DNA from: CAZVJA01 sp964626885
GTDB lineage: Bacteria; Planctomycetota; Planctomycetia; Planctomycetales; Planctomycetaceae
NCBI GenBank assembly: GCA_964626885.1
Contig: CAZVJA010000141.1
Coordinates: forward strand, 1-13,230
Length of the DNA: 13,230 nt
Reading direction: 5' to 3'
Positions 1 through 7,032 of this stretch are shown here, piece by piece; the first letter of the stretch is position 1, and each line of letters begins with the position of its first letter. A program made the translations under genes and the position numbers. The notes under the pieces were generated by a model that had not been told where the DNA came from, ran no database searches, and saw nothing but the letters and a program-made list of their open reading frames with translations.

Positions 1-50
1 CGGCTCGGCGGACCACCCTCCGGGCGGTGCCCCCTCGCCCTCCCGGTTTT
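1..50. repeat. Possible degenerate copy of the planctomycete intergenic palindrome, cut by the window edge
   Basis: The first 11 bases (CGGCTCGGCGG) and the block CGCCCTCCC near position 40 match the two ends of one arm of the palindromic repeat at 2835-2912, read in reverse complement. The centre differs and holds its own small hairpin (ACCaCCC / GGGcGGT around a TCC loop). This may be a diverged half-copy or a related repeat whose other half lies outside the window. The match is short and the region is GC-rich, so it is tentative. Confidence 0.35.
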
Positions 51-294
51 GAAACTTCCTCGATTCTTATGGTCCATTTGTCTGTGACTCTGCGCCAACT
101 GCCGGCGCGGGCTCGGAGTGTGCCGGTCTCCCAAGAATAGTCTGCGTGCGAGTCGTCGAAGATATGGCGTTCTCTTCGTGAGATTGGCAGCGGGGTTTCG
201 CATGTTCCTCTCTTGCCCTTGACGCCGCGCGTCCCTGTTTGTGAGATAAGGCCGGACTGAATACCTTTACAGGAATAGAAGGGTCAGCAAGCTC
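51..294. other. Intergenic region upstream of the Cys-rich precursor gene
   Basis: About 240 bases lie without a convincing gene. The only long reading frame, on the minus strand, runs antisense into the precursor gene and has no domain or compositional signs of being real. The stretch should hold the promoter of the 295-2810 unit; the best candidate is listed separately. No riboswitch-like or operator-like structure was recognised. Confidence 0.5.
219..247 (+). promoter_or_regulatory. Weak candidate promoter for the MNIO/RiPP operon
   Basis: TTGACG (219-224, five of six matches to a sigma-70 -35 box) is followed after 17 bases by TGAGAT (242-247), which matches the -10 consensus only at three positions. 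The start would fall near 254, leaving a leader of about 40 bases before the ATG at 295. The poor -10 leaves room for an alternative sigma factor. Confidence 0.25.
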
Positions 295-873
295 ATGAAG
301 AATCCAGAGTACAACCGCCGGGATTTCGGAAAACTCGCCGCTGCGGCATTTGGGGGCATGATTGCCGGCGCCGCCGGTGGTTGCGGTGAATCGGGGAAGA
401 AGGAAGCCCCCGCCGCGAAGAATACGCCGGCGCCTCCGCCGAAAACAGACTCGAGTTCGGCCGTCAAGCAGCGTCCGGAGGGGCACGTGAATCCCAAACG
501 GAACGGCCATGATCGGGCAGCGGCGGAAGAACTCAAAAAGAAAATCGAGGCGAAGGAAGGGGACTTCGTGATGATCACCGACAAGAATGTTTGTCGGGGA
601 CTCAACATGTGTAAGAACCACAAGGGGGGAAGCAATGAGTGTGCGGGGCGCGGGGATTGTGCCGTCGCCAAGGCGCATTCCTGCCATGGCAAGAACGAAT
701 GCAAAGGCCAGGGAGGCTGTGGAGAAAAGCCGGGGCTCAATGAGTGCTCGGGCAAAGGAGAGTGTGCCGTGCCGCTGATGGATGATGCCTGGAAGAAAGC
801 CCGAGACAAGTTCGAGAGTGTCATGGCCCAGGCCGGTCGCCCCATTGGGGATGCTCCCGAGAAGAAGAAGTAA
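295..873 (+). CDS. Tat-targeted Cys-rich protein, candidate bufferin-like RiPP precursor modified by the downstream MNIO
   Basis: This 192-residue protein is probably the substrate of the DUF692 enzyme encoded next. Residues 8-14 (RRDFGKL) form a twin-arginine motif followed by an Ala/Gly-rich hydrophobic stretch and AAGGC; Cys30 could be a lipidation site. A Pro/Ala/Lys linker (about 35-60) and a charged, likely helical segment (72-88) follow. The core holds nine cysteines at 100, 106, 116, 122, 130, 136, 142, 151 and 157, all in C-x-G-x-[N/G]-x-C units: CRGLNMC, CAGRGDC, CHGKNEC, CKGQGGC (sharing Cys136) and CSGKGEC. The tail (162-192) is charged. Known MNIO systems (bufferins, methanobactins) convert core cysteines to thiooxazole- or oxazolone-type groups that bind copper; whether that happens here is inference. 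A canonical DUF2282 bufferin precursor is roughly half this length with fewer Cys. AAGGG (279-283) is a plausible but distant Shine-Dalgarno. Confidence 0.82.
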   Translation: MKNPEYNRRDFGKLAAAAFGGMIAGAAGGCGESGKKEAPAAKNTPAPPPKTDSSSAVKQRPEGHVNPKRNGHDRAAAEELKKKIEAKEGDFVMITDKNVCRGLNMCKNHKGGSNECAGRGDCAVAKAHSCHGKNECKGQGGCGEKPGLNECSGKGECAVPLMDDAWKKARDKFESVMAQAGRPIGDAPEKKK

Positions 874-902
874 TTTGATCGGCGTTATGTTGCTTGAACT
901 TC

Positions 903-941
903 AAAACCACGTTTCGGCCAGTGAGTCGAAGCGTGGTTTTT
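903..941 (+). terminator. Intrinsic terminator or attenuator between precursor and MNIO genes
   Basis: AAAACCACG (903-911) pairs perfectly with CGTGGTTTT (932-940). Inside it a T-G wobble (912/931) and TTCG/CGAA (913-916/927-930) extend the stem to 14 pairs around a 10-base loop (917-926). A run of five T (937-941) overlaps the 3' arm, as in a rho-independent terminator. It lies 29 bases after the precursor stop and 25 bases before the DUF692 start, so it probably ends most transcripts after the precursor and lets a minority read through into the enzyme genes. Confidence 0.75.
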
Positions 942-966
942 CCTTCCGAGCGAGAGAACAAGGCAC

Positions 967-1902
967 ATGACGGCAGCGCAACGGTTGGGATTCCCCAACC
1001 TGGGGCTCGGAGTCGGTTTACGGGCCAGGCATTATCCGTACATCCTCGAACACCAACCGAACGTCGACTGGTTCGAGATTATCTCCGAGAACTACATGGA
1101 TTCGCGCGGCCGGCCGCGGTACGTGCTCGACCAGATCGCCGAGCGCTACGCGGTCGTCATGCACGGCGTCTCGCTGTCGATCGGCAGTACCGATCCGCTC
1201 GATCGCGACTATCTGCGGAAGTTGCGCTCATTGGCGGACGGAATCGGCGCGAAGTGGGTGTCGGACCACGTTTGCTGGACCGGCGTCTCGGGGATCAACG
1301 CGCACGACCTGCTCCCCATTCCGTACAACGAGACCACGCTGCGGCACGTCGTCGAGCGAATTGAAGTCGTGCAGGACATGCTCGAGCGGCCGCTGATTCT
1401 GGAGAACCCATCGAGCTACATCACCTTCGCCTATTCGCGGATGTCGGAGTGGGAGTTTCTCACGCGCATGACGGAGCAGACCGGCTGCGGACTGCTGGTG
1501 GACGTGAACAACGTCTATGTTTCCTGCTTCAATCACGACCTTGACCCGGTCGAATTCTTGAAGGCGCTGCCGCACGAGCGGGTCGTGCAGTTTCATCTCG
1601 CGGGGCATACCAATTGCCGCACGCACCTGATCGACACGCACGACGGGCCGGTGATCGATCCGGTGTGGGAGTTGTATCGGCTGGCGCACGAGCTGACCGG
1701 CGGGGTCTCCACACTTTTGGAGTGGGACGCGAGCATTCCCGAGTTTCCCGTGGTGCACAACGAAGTGCTGAAAGCTCGCGCCCATATGGATGCGGAACTT
1801 GGCCACGACGAGTCCCAATCCGATTCGTTGGAAGATTTCGAGAGACACGCCGGCATGGCGATTCCACAGCCGGCGACGATCATCACCGCGGAATTCGAGT
1901 GA
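967..1902 (+). CDS. bufB: DUF692 multinuclear non-heme iron oxidase (MNIO, BufB/MbnB-like)
   Basis: This 311-residue TIM-barrel enzyme belongs to the DUF692 family, which oxidises cysteine residues of peptide precursors using two or three iron ions. Visible family signatures are GLGVGLR (13-19), WFEIISENYM (35-44), MHGVSLSIG (65-73), SDHVCW (99-104), ILENPSSY (144-151), LLVDVNNVYVS (176-186), QFHLAGH (208-214) and LLEWD (250-254). His66, Asp100, Glu146, Asp179, Asn182, His210, His214 and Glu252 are the likely iron ligands or their neighbours, judged from these motifs and not from a structure alignment. The length is slightly above the usual 270-300. AGG at 961-963 is a weak Shine-Dalgarno. 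The gene lies between the Cys-rich precursor and a DUF2063 gene, the order typical of bufferin operons. The symbol is by analogy; the family assignment is secure, the exact substrate is not. Confidence 0.93.
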   Translation: MTAAQRLGFPNLGLGVGLRARHYPYILEHQPNVDWFEIISENYMDSRGRPRYVLDQIAERYAVVMHGVSLSIGSTDPLDRDYLRKLRSLADGIGAKWVSDHVCWTGVSGINAHDLLPIPYNETTLRHVVERIEVVQDMLERPLILENPSSYITFAYSRMSEWEFLTRMTEQTGCGLLVDVNNVYVSCFNHDLDPVEFLKALPHERVVQFHLAGHTNCRTHLIDTHDGPVIDPVWELYRLAHELTGGVSTLLEWDASIPEFPVVHNEVLKARAHMDAELGHDESQSDSLEDFERHAGMAIPQPATIITAEFE

Positions 1903-1919
1903 ACGAATTGACGAGTCGC

Positions 1920-2810
1920 ATGCCGATGAACGAACCAAGAGCCCTGGCCCAGGTGCAACGCTGGATGCAAGCGGTGATCACGCACCCTGGAGGAATCGCC
2001 GCCGGCTTGGAATCCGAACAGGCACGCTCGGAAATCGACCTCTCGGCTCCCGATGTCGAACAGGTCGTCAGCAGGTCGCGGAATCTGACAAGCATCGAGC
2101 GATTAGAGGTTTACGGCAACGCGTATTACGCGCGGCTGCTGGAGTGCTTGCGCGAGGAATTTCCCGCGTTGCGGCATGCCGTGGGGGAAGAAACGTTCGA
2201 CTCGTTCGCGTTCGGCTATCTGCAGGCTTACCCGTCGCAGAGTTACACTCTCGCGGCGCTCGGTGCCCGGTTTCCCCTCTACCTGCGCGAAACGAGGCCG
2301 ATGGACGAAGCGCAGAGCGACGGACCCTCTTGGCCGGACTTGTTGATCGATCTGGCGACGCTCGAGCGAACTTATAGCGAGGTGTTTGACGGTCCGGGAG
2401 TTGAGAACGAGCCGTTGTTGACCGCGGACGAACTGTTGAAGGTCGCGCCCGATGCTTGGGCGGAAACCCGAATCGTCACCGTTCCCTGTCTCCGCCTGCT
2501 GCGGCTTGACTTTCCGGCTCACGAATATGCATCGACGGTGAAGCATGGAGAGCAGCCGTCGCTTCCGGAGGCTCGAGAGACATTTCTCGCGGTCAGTCGG
2601 CGCGATTACATCGTGCGGCGATGGGACATCTCCGCGGCGGAGTCGATGCTTCTGGAATCGCTGCAACAGGGGGAGACCCTGGGAGACGCAATTGCCTCGA
2701 TGGCTGAAAGCAGCGTGACGGATGCCGTGAGCTTTGAGGAACTGGCCGGGCGACTGCGGGAATGGTTCCAGAACTGGACGGCGTGGGGATTGTTTCAGTC
2801 GCTGCGATAA
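1920..2810 (+). CDS. bufC: DUF2063-family MNIO partner protein (BufC-like)
   Basis: The protein (296 residues from this ATG) has the DUF2063 N-terminal pattern: LAQVQRWMQAVITHPGG (9-25), then RLEVYGNAYYARLLECLREEFPAL (61-84, given here as key region) and FAFGYLQAYPSQSYTLAALG (97-115). In bufferin and methanobactin operons such proteins pair with the DUF692 enzyme and are thought to recognise and deliver the precursor. The C-terminal half is more variable and has no catalytic motif I can see. The start is uncertain: ATG 1920, ATG 1926 and GTG 1899 are in frame. GTG 1899 overlaps the DUF692 stop in the sequence GTGA and has GGAA five bases upstream, which would fit translational coupling; the first 27 bases add nothing conserved. 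The gene ends 24 bases before a large palindromic repeat. Confidence 0.88.
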   Translation: MPMNEPRALAQVQRWMQAVITHPGGIAAGLESEQARSEIDLSAPDVEQVVSRSRNLTSIERLEVYGNAYYARLLECLREEFPALRHAVGEETFDSFAFGYLQAYPSQSYTLAALGARFPLYLRETRPMDEAQSDGPSWPDLLIDLATLERTYSEVFDGPGVENEPLLTADELLKVAPDAWAETRIVTVPCLRLLRLDFPAHEYASTVKHGEQPSLPEARETFLAVSRRDYIVRRWDISAAESMLLESLQQGETLGDAIASMAESSVTDAVSFEELAGRLREWFQNWTAWGLFQSLR

Positions 2811-2834
2811 AGGTGGTTTTAAAGCCTCATATTT

Positions 2835-2912
2835 GGGAGGGCGAGGCTCCCGCCGAGCCGCTACGTCCGAAAGTCTCTGGTGATGGCGGCTCCGCGGGAG
2901 CGTCGCCCTCCC
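2835..2912. repeat. Large palindromic intergenic repeat between convergent genes
   Basis: Two 27-base arms (2835-2861 and 2886-2912) are inverted copies matching at 25 of 27 positions, separated by a 24-base spacer. The arms begin GGGAGGGCGA and end TCGCCCTCCC. It lies 24 bases after the DUF2063 stop and 16 bases before the DUF1501 stop, so a transcript from either side would fold into the same long hairpin. Planctomycete genomes carry many copies of a similar element; its translation gives peptides with GEAPAEP and GSAGASPS that are often annotated as proteins. A role as bidirectional terminator or 3' stabiliser is inferred; no T-tract follows the arms. Confidence 0.85.
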
Positions 2913-2928
2913 GGGGTAAGAACGTCTC

Positions 2929-4425
2929 TTACGCGATCGCCTTCGTGATAAGCTGAATCTTCCGCTCGGTGCCGGTGATGGTCTGGTCGAGCCCCTGGTA
3001 GAAATAGGTCAGCTGGTCGTATTTTAGTCCCATCAAATGCAGAATTGTGGCGTGCAGGTCGGAGACGTGCGTTCGCTCTTCGACCCCAAGAAATCCGAGC
3101 TCGTCGGTCGCGCCAATCGCCTGCCCCCCTTTGACACCCGCCCCGGCCAGCCACATGGTAAAGCCCTGCCAGTTGTGATCGCGCCCCGGCTTGCCGACCC
3201 CTTCGCTGGTGGGAGTGCGGCCGAACTCGCCCCCCCACACGATCAGCGTTTCGTCCCACAACCCGGAACGTTTGAGATCGGCGATTAACGCGGCGATCGG
3301 CTTATCGGTTTCGCCCGCATGCGTTTTGTGGTTGGTGATACAGTCGTTGTGGCCGTCCCACGTGTCTTCGATATGCCCGCCGCCGGAATACAACTGTACG
3401 AAGCGGACCCCTTTCTCAATCAGCCGGCGTGCGATGAGACACTTGCGGCCGAAGTCCGCGGTGAGCTTGTCGTCGAGGCCGTACATGGCGCGCGTCTGCG
3501 GATCTTCCTGCTCGACGTCGACCACCTCGGCGGCGCTCGTCTGCATCTGGTAGGCGAGTTCGTACGACAAGATCCGCGCGGTCAGCTCGGAATTTCCCGG
3601 ATGCGCTCCAAGATGCTCGCGGTTGAGGTGATCGAGCAGGTCGAGCGACGCGCGCTGGGCTCGCGGGCTGATTCCTTCCGGCGTGGCGAGATCGAGCAGC
3701 GGCGTGCCGGAACTGCGAAACAGCGTCCCCTGGTACGCCGCCGGCATGTAGCCGGAAGTCCAATTCGATGCGCCGCCGATCGGTCCGCCGCGCGGGTCGC
3801 ACATCACGACGTACGCGGGGAGATTTTCATTTTGCGTTCCCAGACCGTAGCTCAACCAGCTCCCCAGGCTCGGCCGGCCGATGAGGACGCTGCCGGTGTT
3901 CATTTGCAGACAGCCGGAGGCGTGGGCGGCGGTGTCGGTATGCATCGCCCGCAGGACGCACAGATCGTCAGCGAATTTTGCGGTATGCGGAAAGAGGCTG
4001 CTGATCGGCAATCCACTCTTGCCGCGATTCTTAAACGGGAATGGGGATTTCATCAGGTAGCCGATGGGGCGGCCGTTCGAGCCGACTTTGGCTTTTCCGG
4101 TGTAGGGGGTGCCGTCGAACTTGTCGAGCGTCGGCTTGGGGTCGAACGTATCGACCTGGCTCGGTGCGCCGTTCATGAACAGAAAGATGCAGTGCTTCGC
4201 TTTCGTGGGGAAATGCGGCGACTTCGAGGCGAGCAGGTGAGCCGGGACGTTGCCGGCAGATGTGTTTTCCGCCGCGCCCAGCTTGTTTGCGAAGAAACCG
4301 TCGCGCGACAGAAGATCGACGAGCGCCAGGCTCGTGAACCCGCCGCCGACCTGCCACAGAAACTCCCGGCGCGTGTTGCCGCAGGGGGTGATGTTTGGAC
4401 GGTATCGTGTGGGTTGATGCGTCAT
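2929..4425 (-). CDS. DUF1501 secreted sulfatase/alkaline-phosphatase-like protein
   Basis: The 498-residue protein has the usual DUF1501 length (about 450-500). It opens with a twin-arginine signal, NTRREFLWQV (17-26), followed by a hydrophobic stretch GGGFTSLALVDLL. Typical family blocks are HCIFLFMNGAPSQVDTFDPK (78-97), VWGGEFGRTP (396-405) and GRDHNW (414-419), the last two near the expected metal-site region of this alkaline-phosphatase-fold family. The biochemical role is unknown; in planctomycetes these proteins are nearly always encoded beside a PSD1 protein and a role in breakdown of complex sugars or sulfated polymers has been proposed. The ATG at 4425 was chosen over the one 63 bases upstream because GGAGGT (4432-4437 on the minus strand) lies seven bases before it and because it puts the Tat motif at its usual depth. 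It follows the PSD1 gene by 46 bases in one operon. Confidence 0.93.
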   Translation of the reverse strand: MTHQPTRYRPNITPCGNTRREFLWQVGGGFTSLALVDLLSRDGFFANKLGAAENTSAGNVPAHLLASKSPHFPTKAKHCIFLFMNGAPSQVDTFDPKPTLDKFDGTPYTGKAKVGSNGRPIGYLMKSPFPFKNRGKSGLPISSLFPHTAKFADDLCVLRAMHTDTAAHASGCLQMNTGSVLIGRPSLGSWLSYGLGTQNENLPAYVVMCDPRGGPIGGASNWTSGYMPAAYQGTLFRSSGTPLLDLATPEGISPRAQRASLDLLDHLNREHLGAHPGNSELTARILSYELAYQMQTSAAEVVDVEQEDPQTRAMYGLDDKLTADFGRKCLIARRLIEKGVRFVQLYSGGGHIEDTWDGHNDCITNHKTHAGETDKPIAALIADLKRSGLWDETLIVWGGEFGRTPTSEGVGKPGRDHNWQGFTMWLAGAGVKGGQAIGATDELGFLGVEERTHVSDLHATILHLMGLKYDQLTYFYQGLDQTITGTERKIQLITKAIA

Positions 4426-4471
4426 GTGCGGACCTCCGCCGGTGTGGCTTCGGATCGTGTTATCAGCTTTT

Positions 4472-6778
4472 TTAGTCGGCGTATGCAAACTCGTTCAGAT
4501 TGAAGATCACGCGGCAAAGGCGGATCAGGGCTTCATCGCGATGCCAATTAGCGGGACGCGGCTGGGTATCTTTCGTCGTCTCGTCGCGCAGCTTTTTCTC
4601 TTCCTCCACCAGATAGGTCTGCAACGCGGACCGTTCGGTATCTGTCGGGAGGCGACACAGTGTCAGCTGATAAGCCCGGTCGATCTGCCGCGCGGGATCG
4701 TCCCCAACTTCCGCGCGGAGACGCCGAGCCAGATGGGCTGCCTGCCGGTTGACCTCGTCGCCGTTGAAGAGCGTCAGCGCCTGCGTCGGGACGCTGGTGA
4801 CGATGCGCTTTTCGGCGCTGCGCGTCGAATCGCAAAGGTCGAGCACTTCCAGCATCGGCACGACGAGTGACCGCTTGATGAAGGCGTACACCGTCCGCCG
4901 CGATGCTTTCTGCTCGTCGAACGGCTTCCAAATCTGGCCTGGGTCGCTGTGCCCTTCGAGTGCCGCCTTCGGAACGGCGAGATAGACGCTTTCTCCGTGC
5001 ATTTTCCGGTTGAGCATACCCGAGGCGGAAAGCATGGAGTCGCGGATCGCTTCGACTTCCAGGCGATGGTACGGGAACCGCCAGAGGAGCAGATTCTCGG
5101 GATCGTCCGCCCCGTATTTTTCGTTCCAGCGTTTGCTCATGCGGTACGTGCTGCTGGTGACAATCAGCCGATGCAGCTTCTTCAGCGACCAGTTCCCTTC
5201 GTGGGTGAACCAGTGAGCCAGCCAGTCGAGTAGTACCGAATTTGTGGGAGACTGCCCCATGATTCCAAAATCGTTCGGCGAACGGGCGATTCCCTCGCCG
5301 AAGTGGAACTGCCAGACGCGATTGACGATCACCCGCGTGGCGATCGGGTTGTCGTTATTCACCATCCACCGCGCCAGTGACAGGCGGCGGCGGGTCGTGT
5401 GCTCATCGGCCTTGAGAAACTCCGGTTGTGAGGTAACGAGCGCAGCCGGCACGCCCGGCTCGACGAGCGGTCCGGGAGAGGTTGCCCGACCGCGCAGCAG
5501 AAGTGCCGTTCGTGGAGGGTTGGGCGAGGGTTCACGGAGAAAATATCCGCGTGGGAGGTCGGGAGTTTCGCGCCGCTGTCGTGCGATCTCCGCTTCCGCC
5601 GCGTCAATTTCTCGTCGCGTGTCTTCCGGAAGTGCGGCCGCAAGTTCCGCATCGAGTTGCGATTGGTGTTGTTTGACCGCGTCGTTCTGTGCCGGCGTTC
5701 GTTTGTCGGGAGAGGTCAAAAACGCGGTGACGGCGTCCGGGGAGAGCTTGCTCCGGCCCGCACCAAGGAAAGCCGTTCGGAAAGATGCCCGAAGTTCCTC
5801 AATCCGCTTCTGAAGCTTCACGATCTGCTCATCGCGCTGGGCCACGCGGGCAAGTTCCTCGCGAGTGCCGACAGGGAGGTCCAGTTCGGTGCGTCCGTTC
5901 TGCGACCGTTGAAGCGTATCGAACACCGCCACCATGCGGTAATAGTCGTGCATGGTGATCGGGTCGAACTTGTGATTGTGGCATCGCGCGCAGCCGATTG
6001 TCATTCCGAGAAACGCTTCCGAAGTCGTGCGGACGATGTCGTCGAGCTGGTCGGAGCGGTCTTGTGTCGGGTCGGCGGGCTCGTCGTCCCACGGTCCGAG
6101 CCGGTTGAATCCCGTTGCGAGGATCGATTCCGCCGACGCATCGGGAAGTTCGTCACCGGCGATCTGCTCGATGACGAATCGATCGTACGGCTTGTCGGCG
6201 TTCAAGGCGTCGATCACATAGTCACGGTACCGCCATGCAAATGGCTTGATCGCGTCACGCTCGTAGCCATTTGTCTCGGCGTAGCGGACGACGTCGAGCC
6301 AGTGGCGAGCCCAGCGCTCGCCATGCCCGGGATCGGCCAGCAGCTTATCGACGACATCTTCATAGACCAGCGGCGAGTCGTCCTTCAGAAAGGCGGCTTG
6401 CTCCTCTGGTGTGGGAGGAAGTCCGACCAGATCGAGGTAGATGCGACGCAGTAACGCCTGCGGTTCCGCTGGCGGCGCGGGCTGCCACCCTTTTTCTTCC
6501 AGACGGACCAGAACGAAATTGTCGATGGGATTCCGAGTCCAATCGACATTTCGGACAACCGGCTGGGGGAGCCCCTTCAACGGCAGATACGCCCAGTAGT
6601 CGCGATCGGCGTCTGTAATACGGGCGTCGTAAGCGGACAACTCATTCGGCGGCTCATCGGCGAAGGAGTCGGAGCAACTGCAGAGCGTGGCGAGAATGCA
6701 AAGCCAATGGACCAGAGCGGCAGCCAGGCGTCTTGGAACGCACACTTGGACTTGCGTGAGCTTGGTTGGCTCGTCCAT
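4472..6778 (-). CDS. PSCyt2 (DUF1549) - PSD1 (DUF1553) secreted c-type cytochrome-like protein
   Basis: This 768-residue protein has an N-terminal hydrophobic segment (about 17-40, ending SFA-DE) that looks like a Sec signal peptide. DUF1549 spans about 75-290 with DNFVLVRLEEKG, RRIYLDLVGLPPTPEE (111-126), HWLDVVRYAETNGYERD (159-175) and the haem-binding CARCH at 263-267 within GCARCHNHKFDPI. A charged, coiled-coil-prone linker (about 305-405) follows, then DUF1553 from about 455, with RRRLSLARWM, NPIATRVIVNRVWQFHFGEG (477-496) and the family block YRMSKRWN. Most family members also carry an upstream PSCyt1 haem domain; here the signal peptide leads straight into DUF1549, so this is the short form with one haem motif. 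GGGGGAAG just before the ATG at 6778 supports the start. It is the first gene of the operon with DUF1501. Function is not established; an extracellular or periplasmic redox role is inferred from CxxCH. Confidence 0.93.
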   Translation of the reverse strand: MDEPTKLTQVQVCVPRRLAAALVHWLCILATLCSCSDSFADEPPNELSAYDARITDADRDYWAYLPLKGLPQPVVRNVDWTRNPIDNFVLVRLEEKGWQPAPPAEPQALLRRIYLDLVGLPPTPEEQAAFLKDDSPLVYEDVVDKLLADPGHGERWARHWLDVVRYAETNGYERDAIKPFAWRYRDYVIDALNADKPYDRFVIEQIAGDELPDASAESILATGFNRLGPWDDEPADPTQDRSDQLDDIVRTTSEAFLGMTIGCARCHNHKFDPITMHDYYRMVAVFDTLQRSQNGRTELDLPVGTREELARVAQRDEQIVKLQKRIEELRASFRTAFLGAGRSKLSPDAVTAFLTSPDKRTPAQNDAVKQHQSQLDAELAAALPEDTRREIDAAEAEIARQRRETPDLPRGYFLREPSPNPPRTALLLRGRATSPGPLVEPGVPAALVTSQPEFLKADEHTTRRRLSLARWMVNNDNPIATRVIVNRVWQFHFGEGIARSPNDFGIMGQSPTNSVLLDWLAHWFTHEGNWSLKKLHRLIVTSSTYRMSKRWNEKYGADDPENLLLWRFPYHRLEVEAIRDSMLSASGMLNRKMHGESVYLAVPKAALEGHSDPGQIWKPFDEQKASRRTVYAFIKRSLVVPMLEVLDLCDSTRSAEKRIVTSVPTQALTLFNGDEVNRQAAHLARRLRAEVGDDPARQIDRAYQLTLCRLPTDTERSALQTYLVEEEKKLRDETTKDTQPRPANWHRDEALIRLCRVIFNLNEFAYAD

Positions 6779-6820
6779 CGTCTTCCCCCAGAGAGTACGG
6801 GCCGTGCATCGGCCGGCGTC

Positions 6821-6848
6821 ATATTACCAGGGTATCACGAGGCATCAA
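6821..6848 (-). promoter_or_regulatory. Predicted sigma-70-like promoter of the PSD1-DUF1501 operon
   Basis: Read on the minus strand, TTGATG (6848-6843) is followed after 16 bases by TAATAT (6826-6821), with TG one base ahead of it, giving an extended -10 (TGGTAATAT). Transcription would start near 6814 and give a leader of about 36 bases before the ATG at 6778. It is the only good promoter-like pair seen in this 254-base gap. Confidence 0.5.
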
Positions 6849-6864
6849 CGCACGTCTACGTGCG
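6849..6864. promoter_or_regulatory. Palindrome touching the -35 box of the PSD1 operon, candidate operator
   Basis: CGCACGTCTACGTGCG is a perfect inverted repeat of 7+7 bases with a two-base centre. Its last base directly abuts the predicted -35 hexamer on the minus strand, the position where class II activators or repressors commonly bind. No regulator family was identified from the motif. Confidence 0.45.
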
Positions 6865-7032
6865 GAGCAAGAACCGCCAATGACCAGGGAAGCGGGGGAA
6901 GGGGGCCGCACGGCTCGCGAGTTTCCGTGAAGTTGGAACAAAAGAGCCCGGGCGCGCGGGTTCAACGGGCGGGGTGGCGCGGATGAGGGGAAGGTCCGGC
7001 CGCCTTGCCACGTTCAACGATCGAGCACGCGG

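Noticed and set aside
67..687. 206-residue minus-strand reading frame over the precursor gene
   Set aside because: It is antisense to the Cys-rich protein, Arg/Pro/His-rich in the way of GC-rich shadow frames, and has no motif or ribosome-binding site.
2762..2956. 64-residue plus-strand frame covering the palindrome
   Set aside because: It starts inside the DUF2063 gene and its peptide is the translation of the intergenic repeat, a known source of spurious planctomycete proteins.
3319..4503. 394-residue plus-strand frame antisense to DUF1501
   Set aside because: It is a long open shadow of a well-supported gene; its sequence is Arg/Val/Ala-rich with no domain.
6920..6990. GC-rich inverted sequences downstream of csrA as its terminator
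   Set aside because: Only four to five pairs can be formed and several alternative foldings exist; the short T-run is not well placed.
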